Shown here: positions 30,889 to 39,255 of the stretch, piece after piece
Position numbering within the stretch: the stretch's first letter is position 1
How the letters are laid out: each line of letters starts with the position of its first letter
IMG/VR virus record: IMGVR_UViG_3300047509_000037
Coordinates: 1 to 64,000 of that record
Direction: 5' to 3' (one strand)
DNA length: 64,000 nucleotides
Source of the DNA: a virus
Notes under the pieces: model-generated
Seen by the model: the letters and a program-made list of their open reading frames with translations, nothing else
Database searches by the model: none
Told to the model about the DNA's origin: nothing
Program-made: the position numbers and the translations under genes

Positions 30889-32451
30889 ATGTCTAAGACA
30901 TTCATTCAGATGTTCACGGATGCCCGCGCAGTCTCGACACCGAACGTCGCAATCAAGACGTTCGACAACGCGTCCACCATCCAAGGTATTCGCGCTTCAC
31001 TCGGCGGCGAACTCGCTGAGTTAACGCCGTTCGTATCGTGGGATGGTATCCACGGTCTCAAAGGTCTGAACGACTCCGGCGTCGAAGCGGTCGATGCGAT
31101 GTGCAAGAAAGCTGACGGCGGCGCTGGGGTTGACCGCGCTGCCACGGTTGACTTGACCATCTGTCTCGCCACGCTTGAAGAAGCGGACGAGGATGTCATC
31201 GCCTTCATTCACAACCCGCAATTGTTTTGGGACAAAGACCCGCGTGCCATTCAGGGCATGTGGAATCTGCGTGACCCCAACAAGGCGGCTGGCAACATGC
31301 TGGTGCTCTTGCTTGGTCCTGGCGACGAACTGCCTGCGGAACTTCAGCAGGACACGCTGGTGCTCGAAGAACCGTTGCCCACGCGTGACCAGCTTGCGAA
31401 AATCGTGACCGACACCTACGGTTACTTCGCACAGAAATATCCCGCGTGCAAAAAGGGACCGTCGGCTGAAGTGCTCAAGGCTGCGGTCGATGCACTCATC
31501 GGTCTGCCAGCGTTCCCGGCTGACCAGGCTGTTGCGATGTGCTTGGACAAAGCCACGGGCATTCTCGACATCGAAACCCTGTGGGCACGCAAGCGCAGCA
31601 TCGTGAGCCAGAACCCCGGACTCAGCTACCACGCTGGGAAAGAGAAGCTGGCTGACATGTACGGATGCGCCCCGATTCAGGCATTCGGCAAGGCTTTCAT
31701 GGGCGGCAAGTTCGCTCCCACACTCATCGTCCGCATGGATGAAATCGAAAAGCAATTCGCTGGCGCTGGCACGGATAGCAGCGGCACGAAAGGCAACCTG
31801 CTTGGTGAGTGGCTGACGTGGGTGAACGACAAGCGCATCGTGTGCTCGTTGTTCGTCGGCGTTCCGGGTTCGTCCAAGTCGCACAGCGTTTACTGCATCG
31901 GCGGCGAGTACGGTCGTCCGGTCATCAACTACAGCATCCCCGGCATGGAGCATGAGCACGTCGGCATGTCTTCACGTCACCAGCGCACAGCGCACCGCGT
32001 GCTGGACGCAATCAGCGACGAGAAAATCTGGCTCATCGCTACTGCGAACAACATCGACGGCTTGCCGCCGGAGCTAATCTCCCGGTTCCAAGTCGGCGGC
32101 ATTTTCTTCTTCGATGCTCCTGACTCCGATGAGAAGCAGGGCATTATGAAGCTGAAGATGAAAGCCTACGGTCTCGACGCAAACCAGGACGTTCCGAACA
32201 TGGACGACTGGACTGGTCGTGACGTTGACAACTGCGCTCGTAAGGCGCTCACGCTGGGTATCGACTTGGACAACGCGTCGAAGTTCATCGTGCCACTGCT
32301 CCAGTCACACGGGGCGCAGATGGATGCACTGCGGCAATCCGCCAGCGGTCGCTTCCTCGCAGCCAACAAAGAAGGCGTGTACAAATACAGTCCTCCTGTT
32401 AAGAAACCTATTGTCACCGTCACAAACCCTGAGGGTAGGAAAGTCAGGTAG
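30889..32451 (+). CDS. Ycf46-like AAA ATPase, GRKVR tail
   Basis: 520 residues. The N-terminal 300 residues are a separate domain. Walker A GVPGSSKS is at 324-331; then INYSIPGMEHEHVG, AHRVLDAISDEK, sensor-1 LIATANNIDGLPPELISRF and FFFDAPDSDEKQGIM, which closely follow Ycf46-type ATPases. The segment that should hold a DE Walker B between Walker A and sensor 1 is absent, so hydrolysis may be altered. The C-terminus is EGRKVR. It is followed by DUF1257 and DUF2997 genes, which also neighbour each other in cyanobacteria and other phages. Confidence 0.8.
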   Translation: MSKTFIQMFTDARAVSTPNVAIKTFDNASTIQGIRASLGGELAELTPFVSWDGIHGLKGLNDSGVEAVDAMCKKADGGAGVDRAATVDLTICLATLEEADEDVIAFIHNPQLFWDKDPRAIQGMWNLRDPNKAAGNMLVLLLGPGDELPAELQQDTLVLEEPLPTRDQLAKIVTDTYGYFAQKYPACKKGPSAEVLKAAVDALIGLPAFPADQAVAMCLDKATGILDIETLWARKRSIVSQNPGLSYHAGKEKLADMYGCAPIQAFGKAFMGGKFAPTLIVRMDEIEKQFAGAGTDSSGTKGNLLGEWLTWVNDKRIVCSLFVGVPGSSKSHSVYCIGGEYGRPVINYSIPGMEHEHVGMSSRHQRTAHRVLDAISDEKIWLIATANNIDGLPPELISRFQVGGIFFFDAPDSDEKQGIMKLKMKAYGLDANQDVPNMDDWTGRDVDNCARKALTLGIDLDNASKFIVPLLQSHGAQMDALRQSASGRFLAANKEGVYKYSPPVKKPIVTVTNPEGRKVR

Positions 32452-32453
32452 GT

Positions 32454-32834
32454 ATGCGCGATATTAAGAAACTGAAAGCGAAATGGTATCGCCATGCTCA
32501 CTCCATCGGTGGAAAGTATCGAAACACTCGGGCGAGTGCTAAGAGACGAGGACTCCAATTCACTCTTACACTCGCGGAGTTTAGGGCTATCCTAAAGAAG
32601 CCGTGTGCCTACGGTGATGCCATCCACAGTCTGAAGTTACACGTCGGCATCGACCGGAAGGACAACCAGCGCGGGTACGTTCGAGGTAATTGCGTGGCGT
32701 GTTGTGGAAAGCACAATCACATCAAAGGCACGTGGGCGTCGTATCGCCAGATGCGTTCTCTGATGCAAGAGTGCAAGAACAAAGCATTCACCACTTGCCA
32801 AGACAACGTGGGCGGGCGTAAAATTCCATCTTAG
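32454..32834 (+). CDS. HNH-like endonuclease after the ATPase
   Basis: 126 residues, starting 2 bp after the ATPase stop. NTRASAKRRGLQFTLTLAEF, then LHVGIDRKDNQRGYVRGNCVACCGKHNHIKG, the DR...GY...N...C.xCN-like core. It ends GGRKIPS, strikingly close to the GRKIR tail, as if the insertion carried or copied the end of the ATPase gene. Confidence 0.75.
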   Translation: MRDIKKLKAKWYRHAHSIGGKYRNTRASAKRRGLQFTLTLAEFRAILKKPCAYGDAIHSLKLHVGIDRKDNQRGYVRGNCVACCGKHNHIKGTWASYRQMRSLMQECKNKAFTTCQDNVGGRKIPS

Positions 32835-32844
32835 GAGCATTCAC

Positions 32845-33258
32845 GTGAAAGCATTCCCGAAGACAGAGCGAAAGATTCTGACGGTCACCATCGACGAGAA
32901 CGGTGACATGTTATATCTAAAAACTGATTCGTGCGATGTGCTTCTCGAACTCGGTGAGACAGTCACGAAGCGTGCGAGTCACGTTGAGCCTGTGAGCGTG
33001 CCCCTGCGGTACGCGTTCAGGTTGCTCCGCATGTTCGGAGATAAGACACGCGTGGCAGAGTGGACGCGTCACTGGCAATGCGAATGGCTGGTGGACACGA
33101 GACCCGTCGGTGGTCCGGTGCTCACGTATGCCGATGTCGAGCCGCGCTACAAAAACTTGAGTGCGCCAATCGGCAAGCGCATCGCAACATGGCGCAATCG
33201 CCAGGACGCGATTGACGCCGAAATTATTTTCTTGAACGAATGGTTCCTCACGCGGTAG
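32845..33258 (+). CDS. Hypothetical protein
   Basis: 137 residues, AGGAG upstream. Starts KAFPKTERKILTVTIDENGDMLYL; later HWQCEWLVDTRPVGGPVLTY. Compact alpha/beta look; no family recognised. Contains a GTTA-type site (32909) within codons. Confidence 0.75.
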   Translation: MKAFPKTERKILTVTIDENGDMLYLKTDSCDVLLELGETVTKRASHVEPVSVPLRYAFRLLRMFGDKTRVAEWTRHWQCEWLVDTRPVGGPVLTYADVEPRYKNLSAPIGKRIATWRNRQDAIDAEIIFLNEWFLTR

Positions 33259-33285
33259 AATCCAATTCTCGAAGGGAGCAACACC

Positions 33286-33720
33286 ATGAGCGAGTATCGC
33301 AAGAGCACGACGAACTGCAAAGACCGGGAAGTGCTGATTGGCGCACTGATTGAGATGGGCTACAAGCGTGAGCACATCGAAATCCACGAGCAAGCCCAGC
33401 AGCTAATCGACTTCCAAGGGCACCCCACACGCTACATCGACCCGACAGGCGACAAGGCGAACGTCATCGTTCGTCGCAGGCATGTGGGCGGCGCTGCGAA
33501 CGACCTTGGGTTCAAGCTGAATCCAGAGACGGGCACCTACGACGCAATCATCAGCCGCTACGACAGCGGCAAGCACAATGCGAAGTGGCTTGCTGGTCTG
33601 AAGACGAACTACGCTGAGAAGGGCTTGGCGAAGACCCTGAAGAAACAGGGCTTCAAATATCTCGGCAAGGAAATCGTCAACGGCAAGATTCAAATCAAGT
33701 ACATGGACATGAAGGCGTAG
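33286..33720 (+). CDS. DUF1257 (Ycf35-like) protein
   Basis: 144 residues, GGGAGC upstream. REVLIGALIEMGYKREHIEIH and the KGLAKTLKKQGFKYLGKEIVNGKI end match the DUF1257/Ycf35 family, found in plastids, cyanobacteria and phages next to Ycf46-type ATPases and DUF2997. Role unknown; part of the same module as the ATPase. Confidence 0.82.
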   Translation: MSEYRKSTTNCKDREVLIGALIEMGYKREHIEIHEQAQQLIDFQGHPTRYIDPTGDKANVIVRRRHVGGAANDLGFKLNPETGTYDAIISRYDSGKHNAKWLAGLKTNYAEKGLAKTLKKQGFKYLGKEIVNGKIQIKYMDMKA

Positions 33721-33755
33721 AGCCAACATCCAAATTCAACCAGGAGAAAAACATC

Positions 33756-33950
33756 ATGGCGAAAATTCTGACAGCGACGATTGACCCCGCGACCGGAGAG
33801 ATGGAAGTTGACCTCTCCGGCTACAAGGGCAAAGGTTGCCACGCGGTTCAAGAGGCAATCAGCAAAGCGATGGGCAGCACGACCATCGAAGACAAACGCA
33901 AGCGCGAGTACAACGACGTGGAAGTGAGCAAGGTCTGCGTCCGGTCGTGA
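33756..33950 (+). CDS. DUF2997 protein
   Basis: 64 residues, AGGAG upstream. TATIDPATGEMEVDLSGYKG and HAVQEAISKAMGSTT fit DUF2997, the small partner of DUF1257. The following HNH start overlaps its stop (GTGA). Confidence 0.82.
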   Translation: MAKILTATIDPATGEMEVDLSGYKGKGCHAVQEAISKAMGSTTIEDKRKREYNDVEVSKVCVRS

Positions 33951-34312
33951 ACCAGCCCGCATACAAGGGACACGTCGTCGAGTATCGTGCATACCACGAT
34001 GCCCGACGGCGATGTCTGAATCCGAAATGCGCAGACTACCCGAACTACGGCGGACGTGGAATCCAATTCCTGTTTGCATCGTTCGAGGAGTTCTTCGACG
34101 TGCTAGGCGAACGCCCGCCGGGGAAGATGCTTGACCGCATCAACAACGATGGGCACTACGAGAAGGGCAACGTCCGGTGGGCGTCTCGTGCCGTGAGCCT
34201 CAAGAACCAGAGGCATCCGAAGATTGCCAGCCTAGCGAACTTCACAACGTCCGAACTGCTGGCGGAACTCGCCAAGCGAATCTCCAAAGGGGAAATCAAA
34301 TGTTCATTGTAA
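33947..34312 (+). CDS. HNH/AP2-type endonuclease
   Basis: 121 residues from a GTG overlapping the DUF2997 stop. AYHDARRRCLNPKCADYPNY, YGGRGIQFLFASFEEF, LGERPPGKMLDRINNDGHYE and KGNVRWASRAV: the LDRI-NDG-YE-GN-RW core of phage HNH/AP2 nucleases. Interrupts a DUF2997-131-aa gene pair. Confidence 0.88.
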   Translation: MNQPAYKGHVVEYRAYHDARRRCLNPKCADYPNYGGRGIQFLFASFEEFFDVLGERPPGKMLDRINNDGHYEKGNVRWASRAVSLKNQRHPKIASLANFTTSELLAELAKRISKGEIKCSL

Positions 34313-34695
34313 CGCCAAACGGAGTAATCATCGACGCTCAAGAGTACGCACGCATCATCACCCGCCTTGCCTTCAAGGTGCTGAAGTCCAGCATCGAAGA
34401 CAAAGACATCCAGCGTTTGCTGCCCTTCCAGACCTCTCTGGAACTCGGCAACCACGTCCACATCGTGAACGAATCAGCCTACGCGGTTGAGACGAAGTAC
34501 CACGTCATCACCGACGGCGATACGCTCTGTGCTCGTGGCGGTCGTCCGCGTGGCACCGTGACAGGCACAGCGCCCACGTGCCCAGGCTGCTTGGCGAAGG
34601 CTCAGGGCATCGTCGTCAACCACCTGCTCGACCAAGCGGCGGGAGATTTTCTCGCGGTCGCTTACAAACTTCAGGAGGTTGCTGAGGGCAACTAA
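34300..34695 (+). CDS. Hypothetical protein with possible zinc site
   Basis: 131 residues from the ATG at 34300 (AAGGGG upstream), overlapping the HNH stop. FIVTPNGVIIDAQEYARIIT and TGTAPTCPGCLAKAQG. No family recognised. Confidence 0.7.
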   Translation: MFIVTPNGVIIDAQEYARIITRLAFKVLKSSIEDKDIQRLLPFQTSLELGNHVHIVNESAYAVETKYHVITDGDTLCARGGRPRGTVTGTAPTCPGCLAKAQGIVVNHLLDQAAGDFLAVAYKLQEVAEGN

Positions 34696-34717
34696 TGACC
34701 GAGCACTAGGAGACCCT

Positions 34718-34864
34718 ATGAAATTATTTTTCTTCGCAGGCGGCAGTATCGTGTATGCTCTGTGTGTGGTCGTAGCCGGAAGATTTTTGAAACTGGTTCG
34801 CACTCCCCCAACTCCAACACCGGAGAAACCAAGTGCCACTAGCAACATTCGCCGGAGTGCCTGA
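34718..34864 (+). CDS. Small membrane protein
   Basis: 48 residues, AGGAG upstream. One TM segment (KLFFFAGGSIVYALCVVVAG) and a Pro-rich basic tail. The end overlaps the next GTG gene in another frame. Confidence 0.6.
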   Translation: MKLFFFAGGSIVYALCVVVAGRFLKLVRTPPTPTPEKPSATSNIRRSA

Positions 34865-35195
34865 TGGTCCCGTCATCGCATTGGCAAAACTGAGGCTGGA
34901 GAAATCCAAACTCAAAATGCCGTGCGAGACGCGGGCGCAAGCACTGAACATCCTGCGTAGCATTCAACCAGCACCAGCGAAGAATGCGCCGCTCAACATC
35001 AAATCAGCCTCGGTCGTGCATGACGCGTGCCGCAACTGTGGTAAGCCAATACCGTTCGGGACTCCATGCAAGGTGTGCTTCAACGGCGAACTGCCAGAGC
35101 ACATCTCGTGCAAGAAAGTCAGCAAGACCAAGCGGCAAGAGGAAGCGGCATTGCGTAAGTTGTACCTCGAAGCCATCAAACAAGTCTCGTGGTAA
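34833..35195 (+). CDS. Zinc-ribbon protein
   Basis: 120 residues from GTG at 34833 (GGAGAAACC upstream). C-terminal CRNCGKPIPFGTPCKVCFNG four-Cys ribbon after a helical N-terminal region. One of many Cys4 proteins in this block. Confidence 0.7.
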   Translation: MPLATFAGVPDGPVIALAKLRLEKSKLKMPCETRAQALNILRSIQPAPAKNAPLNIKSASVVHDACRNCGKPIPFGTPCKVCFNGELPEHISCKKVSKTKRQEEAALRKLYLEAIKQVSW

Positions 35196-35229
35196 TTCGC
35201 ATTTCAACTCAGCCCTGAGGAGGGTCATC

Positions 35230-35403
35230 ATGCCTGGATACGGAGCGAAGGAAGCACGCATCAACAAAGAGCGCCAGCCGCGAGTCAATCTGTGTACCTG
35301 CGGGAAAGAAATTGACAACGGTGCGCTCCTGTGTCAAGATTGCTATGAGGAGATTCATGGACAATCAAACACAGAAGTTAACGAGGGGCGCGAAGTCTCG
35401 TAG
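35230..35403 (+). CDS. Small zinc-ribbon protein
   Basis: 57 residues, GAGGAGG upstream. LCTCGKEIDNGALLCQDCYEEI forms one zinc ribbon. Overlaps the following HNH gene by 47 nt in another frame. Confidence 0.7.
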   Translation: MPGYGAKEARINKERQPRVNLCTCGKEIDNGALLCQDCYEEIHGQSNTEVNEGREVS

Positions 35404-35878
35404 GAAATGGCGTAGTCGTTGTATCGAACAGGGTTTGTGCGTGGGGTGTGGGCGAACTCCCAACACGGGTGGTCCGCCGCACATGTGCGAACCCTGTGCA
35501 ACGCGCCAGAAAAATTATGGAACTGAACGTCGTGCGCGGGCAAAGTCAATCGGGCTGTGTACCCTTTGCGGTAAGAACCCTCCGATTGTTGGACGACGTT
35601 TATGTTCCGCGTGCGTGCTCTACCACAAGTTAAGCGATTTGAGGAGTGCGGGTTTATCGGAAGCTGAGGTAGACCGTGCCCATCATGCCGTCATAAATTT
35701 TCAAAACCTGTGCGATGCGTGTGGTCGCAATGACTGTGGAAGGTGGTGTCTAGACCATGACCACGACAGAAAAATCTTTAGAGGAATCGTCGGAAACAAG
35801 TGTAACCTCGCCCTTGGGCACGCCCGCGACAATGCAGACACCCTACGGCTACTCGCCGCATACATCGACCGAAGATGA
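35357..35878 (+). CDS. HNH endonuclease with three zinc ribbons
   Basis: 173 residues from the ATG at 35357 (GAGGAG upstream). CVGCGRTPNTGGPPHMCEPC, then LCTLCGKNPPIVGRRLCSAC, then the endonuclease VII core LCDACGRND, WCLDHDHDRKIFRGIVGNKCNLALG. The extra N-terminal ribbons probably bind DNA. Confidence 0.88.
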   Translation: MDNQTQKLTRGAKSRRKWRSRCIEQGLCVGCGRTPNTGGPPHMCEPCATRQKNYGTERRARAKSIGLCTLCGKNPPIVGRRLCSACVLYHKLSDLRSAGLSEAEVDRAHHAVINFQNLCDACGRNDCGRWCLDHDHDRKIFRGIVGNKCNLALGHARDNADTLRLLAAYIDRR

Positions 35879-35902
35879 GGGTGAGGAAGCGCGGCGGACC
35901 CG

Positions 35903-36070
35903 ATGACGTGCAAACGTTGTGGACTCGCCCGCCCAGAGCGTTACGGCATAGGCTGGCGCTGTGGGTGCTGCGGGTTGTTATATGTAACAGACGGGGTTGG
36001 GGTAGTGGTATCGGCAGGGTCTCCAAAGCCCATGCCAGCAGGTTCGACCCCTGCCAGCCCCGCCAAATAG
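35903..36070 (+). CDS. Possible zinc peptide overlapping tRNA-Trp
   Basis: 55 residues from the ATG at 35903. First 30 residues MTCKRCGLARPERYGIGWRC and CCGLLYV look like a zinc ribbon; the rest reads through tRNA-Trp. Either a truncated gene or chance. Confidence 0.35.
   Translation: MTCKRCGLARPERYGIGWRCGCCGLLYVTDGVGVVVSAGSPKPMPAGSTPASPAK
35976..35989. promoter_or_regulatory. Dispersed palindrome TGTTA-TATG-TAACA
   Basis: Perfect 5-bp arms ending 3 bp before the first base of tRNA-Trp. Family member of the GTTA-N4-TAAC sites. Confidence 0.5.
35993..36065 (+). tRNA. tRNA-Trp (CCA)
   Basis: Acceptor GGGGTTG pairs with CAGCCCC, discriminator G, encoded CCA. Anticodon loop CTCCAAA gives anticodon CCA (U33, A37 present). 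T-arm GCAGGTTCGACCCCTGC. 73 nt. The first anticodon-stem pair is A-A. Confidence 0.88.
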
Positions 36071-36183
36071 CCAGAAATGCCACTTTCCCGCCCCCGCCCT
36101 GAGGGTTTGGGCGTCGGATGGGTCTTAGCCTACCCTGGCACGCCGGAGGGCTTAAATCGACCGCAAACGCAAAACGGAGGGCT

Positions 36184-36426
36184 ATGAGCCAAGCTGAGAG
36201 TAACAGGACGCGCCGGGGTGCCATATCCGAGCTACAAACCGCCGCCGACCTGAGCGACGACTGGCGAATGGCGTCATCATTCGACCGAAAGGAATCCATG
36301 AGCTACTGGACAGAAAAAATCGGATGGCGTGAGAGCATCACGACGCTGTGCGGCTGGCTGAATGAAATCATCCCGCTCATCGCGTTCGCGTTTCTCATCG
36401 CGCTGTGGATGAGTGGTGCCCGATGA
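36184..36426 (+). CDS. Small membrane protein
   Basis: 80 residues from the ATG at 36184 (GGAGGG upstream). The N-terminal part is polar; the end is a TM helix (IIPLIAFAFLIALWMSG). A second well-placed start at 36298 (AAAGGA) gives a 42-residue form beginning MSYWTEK. Confidence 0.6.
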   Translation: MSQAESNRTRRGAISELQTAADLSDDWRMASSFDRKESMSYWTEKIGWRESITTLCGWLNEIIPLIAFAFLIALWMSGAR

Positions 36427-36500
36427 GTTGTAATCGACAACAGAAATATGATGCACAAACCTTAGAACGGTTAGCAAAATACTTGAGGAGGCGAACATGA
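36423..36500 (+). CDS. Very small basic peptide
   Basis: 25 residues (MSCNRQQKYDAQTLERLAKY). ATGA overlaps at both ends, and it contains the RBS of the next gene. Likely translated by coupling; function unknown. Confidence 0.5.
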   Translation: MSCNRQQKYDAQTLERLAKYLRRRT

Positions 36501-36688
36501 GTTTCACAGCCTTCTTTCAGGCAGATGGTGAACTGCGCTACACCATCGGCACGACGAAGATGCAACACACCGCAGACTTCGCCGCAGAGAATTTCATCAA
36601 GCGCATGACGCACCCTGAGGTTGGTATCTGGTGGGTGTGGGTCGAGGAGACCAATGACCCGGACGACGAAGCAAAAAGAAATCGCTAG
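36497..36688 (+). CDS. Small hypothetical protein
   Basis: 63 residues, GAGGAGG upstream. TAFFQADGELRYTIGTTKM; PEVGIWWVWVEETND. Beta-rich look, no family. Confidence 0.7.
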   Translation: MSFTAFFQADGELRYTIGTTKMQHTADFAAENFIKRMTHPEVGIWWVWVEETNDPDDEAKRNR

Positions 36689-36851
36689 TCATTGCACGTG
36701 CCCGCATTGTAAGCTGGCTCACAAGATGCCCGCCTACGTCTACGCACATTGGGAAGACGCGTTCACCGTGACGTGTGCCGATGAAGGCGAGACCAAGGGA
36801 TGCGGCAAACAGTTCGAGATGTTTCAGGGAGAGACCGAATGTATAAACTGA
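36654..36851 (+). CDS. Small zinc-binding protein
   Basis: 65 residues from the ATG at 36654 (GAGGAG upstream), overlapping the previous gene. HCTCPHCKLAHKMPAYVYAH, VTCADEGETKGCGKQF: a split four-Cys site. Confidence 0.7.
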   Translation: MTRTTKQKEIASHCTCPHCKLAHKMPAYVYAHWEDAFTVTCADEGETKGCGKQFEMFQGETECIN

Positions 36852-37480
36852 ACGGTAAGAACCTCAGCCTCGCACGTCTCATCCCACGAGGGAAAGACGC
36901 GGACAAGCGTTTGAAATATCTCCACGTCAACAACAAGGGCGTCACCGCTGTCAGCCCCGAACTGGTCGCACGCGTCACACTGCCTGACGGTGTAGCGCAG
37001 CCCCAGCAGTCGGTCATCTACCCGCAGGAGTCTCTTGATTCGATTCCGATGGGAGCACGTGCGCCGGAGAGCAACGAACTGGTGACACTGACTGGAGACA
37101 AGCCCGCGTTCACAGGTCCGCACTATCTCGTGCCGATGGTGGACAAGTGCTTCCCAGAGCCGACAGAGACCACCGCGACGTTCACGTGCAACGGAGAACT
37201 TCTCCGCAAGCTGCTCACGGTCGCGTGCGAAGTGTGCAACGACAGCAACAAGACTCTGCGTCTTCGCATCGTTGACAACGGCAAGGCTCTACGCGTGGAC
37301 ACGTATCGCCAGCCGGGAGAACAAGAATTTTGTGGCGTCATCAAACCAATTGAGTACGACGGCGATTACATCCCCGGCGAGATTCCATCAGGTACGCCGA
37401 AGGTCGAGAAGAAACCTCAGCAGACAGGTCTGTTGCTGAAGACCAGCGCCGGGAGGAAAATCCGAGGCGAGGGTGAGTAA
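36839..37480 (+). CDS. Possible sliding-clamp-like protein, GRKIR near C-terminus
   Basis: 213 residues from the ATG at 36839. YLHVNNKGVTAVSPELVARVTLP and TFTCNGELLRKLLTVACEV with LRLRIVDNGKALRVDTY and GVIKPIEYDGDYI resemble the repeated strands and helices of small phage beta-clamp-like proteins, but this is a fold-level impression. The C-terminus is TSAGRKIRGEGE, the only copy with residues after the pentapeptide. Its stop overlaps the next GTG. Confidence 0.55.
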   Translation: MYKLNGKNLSLARLIPRGKDADKRLKYLHVNNKGVTAVSPELVARVTLPDGVAQPQQSVIYPQESLDSIPMGARAPESNELVTLTGDKPAFTGPHYLVPMVDKCFPEPTETTATFTCNGELLRKLLTVACEVCNDSNKTLRLRIVDNGKALRVDTYRQPGEQEFCGVIKPIEYDGDYIPGEIPSGTPKVEKKPQQTGLLLKTSAGRKIRGEGE

Positions 37481-38669
37481 CGGTTGCTTCCATGAGATGC
37501 AGAATGGCGCTACCGCCGTCATCCGGCATCAAATGATTAACGGAGACATCTGGGTTAGGTGTCTTCGATGCGGCGACACGTGGCACTCCGAGGAGGAGTT
37601 CGCAATGAGCACAGGCACGGGGAAAGCGAAATGCAAACACACTCAGTGGACCACCGACAAGGTGACCGGGGTGAAGATGTGTACGGATTGCGGCACTGAC
37701 CTTGCCAAACATCCGAAGTGCAATCACGCCCTGGCGAAAATCGTCATCGAAAATGGAATGACGAAGACGCAATGTGAGAAGTGCGGAGTGATTGTCACAG
37801 AGGGTCCGGTGCAATCCGTGAAGGTTCCGCTGGGCTATGAGAAGCGATTGCTCCCGATTCCGAACGTGCGCCCCGTCGGACAGTGGGTCAAGGAAGGATT
37901 CGGAGCATTCCAGCCGAAGACACGACAGCAAGCGCAGATTCTCATCGACGAGTGGAACGAAGCATGTCAGACGAACGGCATGAAAGTTGAGTACCGCCTG
38001 CCCGTGGTGAATGTTGACTTACGTTGCAAGAAATGCGATACTCTCGTGAACGAGACGTACAAGGGCGATGTCTGCCTCTCGTGTCACCTTCAGGAGAAAA
38101 TGGCAATGGCGAAAGAACCTAAGGTCTCGAAGTCGAACCCCGATTTTGATATTTACGGAATGCCTGTCTGGAAGACCAAGAACAAACCCGCGTTCAACGT
38201 TAACAGCACTCCGGCGAAACCTGTCACGAAGAAACCAACTCTCATGGTCGTGCCGAAGGCTCCTGTCGTTCACACCGAGGGAGACATCTGGGAATTACCA
38301 CACGTCAATGCTCCGTTTATGAGTAAGCAATGGGCGTACCAAGGCAGCGCATCGACGCCGTATGTCATCACGCACTACCAGACCAAGCGCGATGGCGCGG
38401 TGACGAAAGATGGTTGGGCTTGCTCGTGCATGAATTTTACGCGGAAGACCCCACGCACCGAATGCAAGCACATCCTGAAGACGATGATGAAGAACGGCAC
38501 GAAGCCCACGGCTGATGCGAAGCTGGCGGCGGTACCCGATGAGACCCTGAAGGCGTTCCAGAAGTGGCAGCGCGAACAAGCGGCGGCGGGCGTCCCGGTC
38601 GGTGCGGGCGTCGGCGCTGAGAAGGGCAAGCTGAACATGTTTGAGAACAAGGGGAGGAAAATCCGATGA
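37473..38669 (+). CDS. Zinc-finger and SWIM-domain protein, GRKIR tail
   Basis: 398 residues from GTG at 37473. Four or five Cys pairs in the first 210 residues (VRCLRCGDTWH, MCTDCGTDL, QCEKCGVIV, LRCKKCDTL, VCLSCHL). Near residue 310 a SWIM motif: WACSCMNFTRKTPRTECKH (C-x-C-xn-C-x-H), which binds DNA or protein. It ends ENKGRKIR, with codons doubling as RBS for the next gene. A DNA-associated adaptor is likely. Confidence 0.75.
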   Translation: MSNGCFHEMQNGATAVIRHQMINGDIWVRCLRCGDTWHSEEEFAMSTGTGKAKCKHTQWTTDKVTGVKMCTDCGTDLAKHPKCNHALAKIVIENGMTKTQCEKCGVIVTEGPVQSVKVPLGYEKRLLPIPNVRPVGQWVKEGFGAFQPKTRQQAQILIDEWNEACQTNGMKVEYRLPVVNVDLRCKKCDTLVNETYKGDVCLSCHLQEKMAMAKEPKVSKSNPDFDIYGMPVWKTKNKPAFNVNSTPAKPVTKKPTLMVVPKAPVVHTEGDIWELPHVNAPFMSKQWAYQGSASTPYVITHYQTKRDGAVTKDGWACSCMNFTRKTPRTECKHILKTMMKNGTKPTADAKLAAVPDETLKAFQKWQREQAAAGVPVGAGVGAEKGKLNMFENKGRKIR

Positions 38670-38980
38670 AGCATATCGCAATTTTCAGGGTAGAGGGGTA
38701 CTCCAAAACGGGAACCGACCAGGCTTTCGTCACGGGGAAAGGCGAGGAGTCAGTGACCACGCATCTCAAGGCGGACAGTTGGAATCCCGGCGCACGCATC
38801 GGAGCGTTCACACTGCACTCGCTGGAGAGCAAAGCACCTGAGTGGAAGGATGGTTTCATCGTCACTCTGGAACCGTTGCCACCAAAGCCCGAAGGCGCGG
38901 ACTACACCGGATATCTAAAGCAGGTAATCGCGGAGAAGCTAGACCCAACTCCAGCACCGAGCGGGAGAAAAATCCGATGA
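38666..38980 (+). CDS. Small protein with GRKIR tail
   Basis: 104 residues, ATGA overlap. KHIAIFRVEGYSKTGTDQAF, FIVTLEPLPPKPEG; ends TPAPSGRKIR. Third consecutive gene with this tail. No domain recognised. Confidence 0.75.
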   Translation: MKHIAIFRVEGYSKTGTDQAFVTGKGEESVTTHLKADSWNPGARIGAFTLHSLESKAPEWKDGFIVTLEPLPPKPEGADYTGYLKQVIAEKLDPTPAPSGRKIR

Positions 38981-39255
38981 CGGACAGAGACGCACTCATT
39001 CAAATCGGCAACCTTGTGGGCGCACCCACGTCGGCATACTTCCCAGAGCAAGAGCGCAAGCAACTGGTGAAACGTCTTCAGGACATCAGCGCCATTGTAC
39101 AGGCCCAGCTAGGCGTTCCGACGCCGCCTGCGAAGCACCCAGACGACACTAGACAGAACCCCGGCATCGGTGCTATATTGAATGGGTCGTTCTATCGTCC
39201 GAGCCGATTCAACAAAATCGACGAGGAAGACAACGGGAGGGACATCGGAAAATGA
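38977..39255 (+). CDS. Small hypothetical protein
   Basis: 92 residues from the ATG at 38977, overlapping the previous stop. YFPEQERKQLVKRLQDISAI is a helix; the C-terminus is acidic (NKIDEEDNGRDIGK). Its end overlaps the next ATG. Confidence 0.7.
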   Translation: MTDRDALIQIGNLVGAPTSAYFPEQERKQLVKRLQDISAIVQAQLGVPTPPAKHPDDTRQNPGIGAILNGSFYRPSRFNKIDEEDNGRDIGK

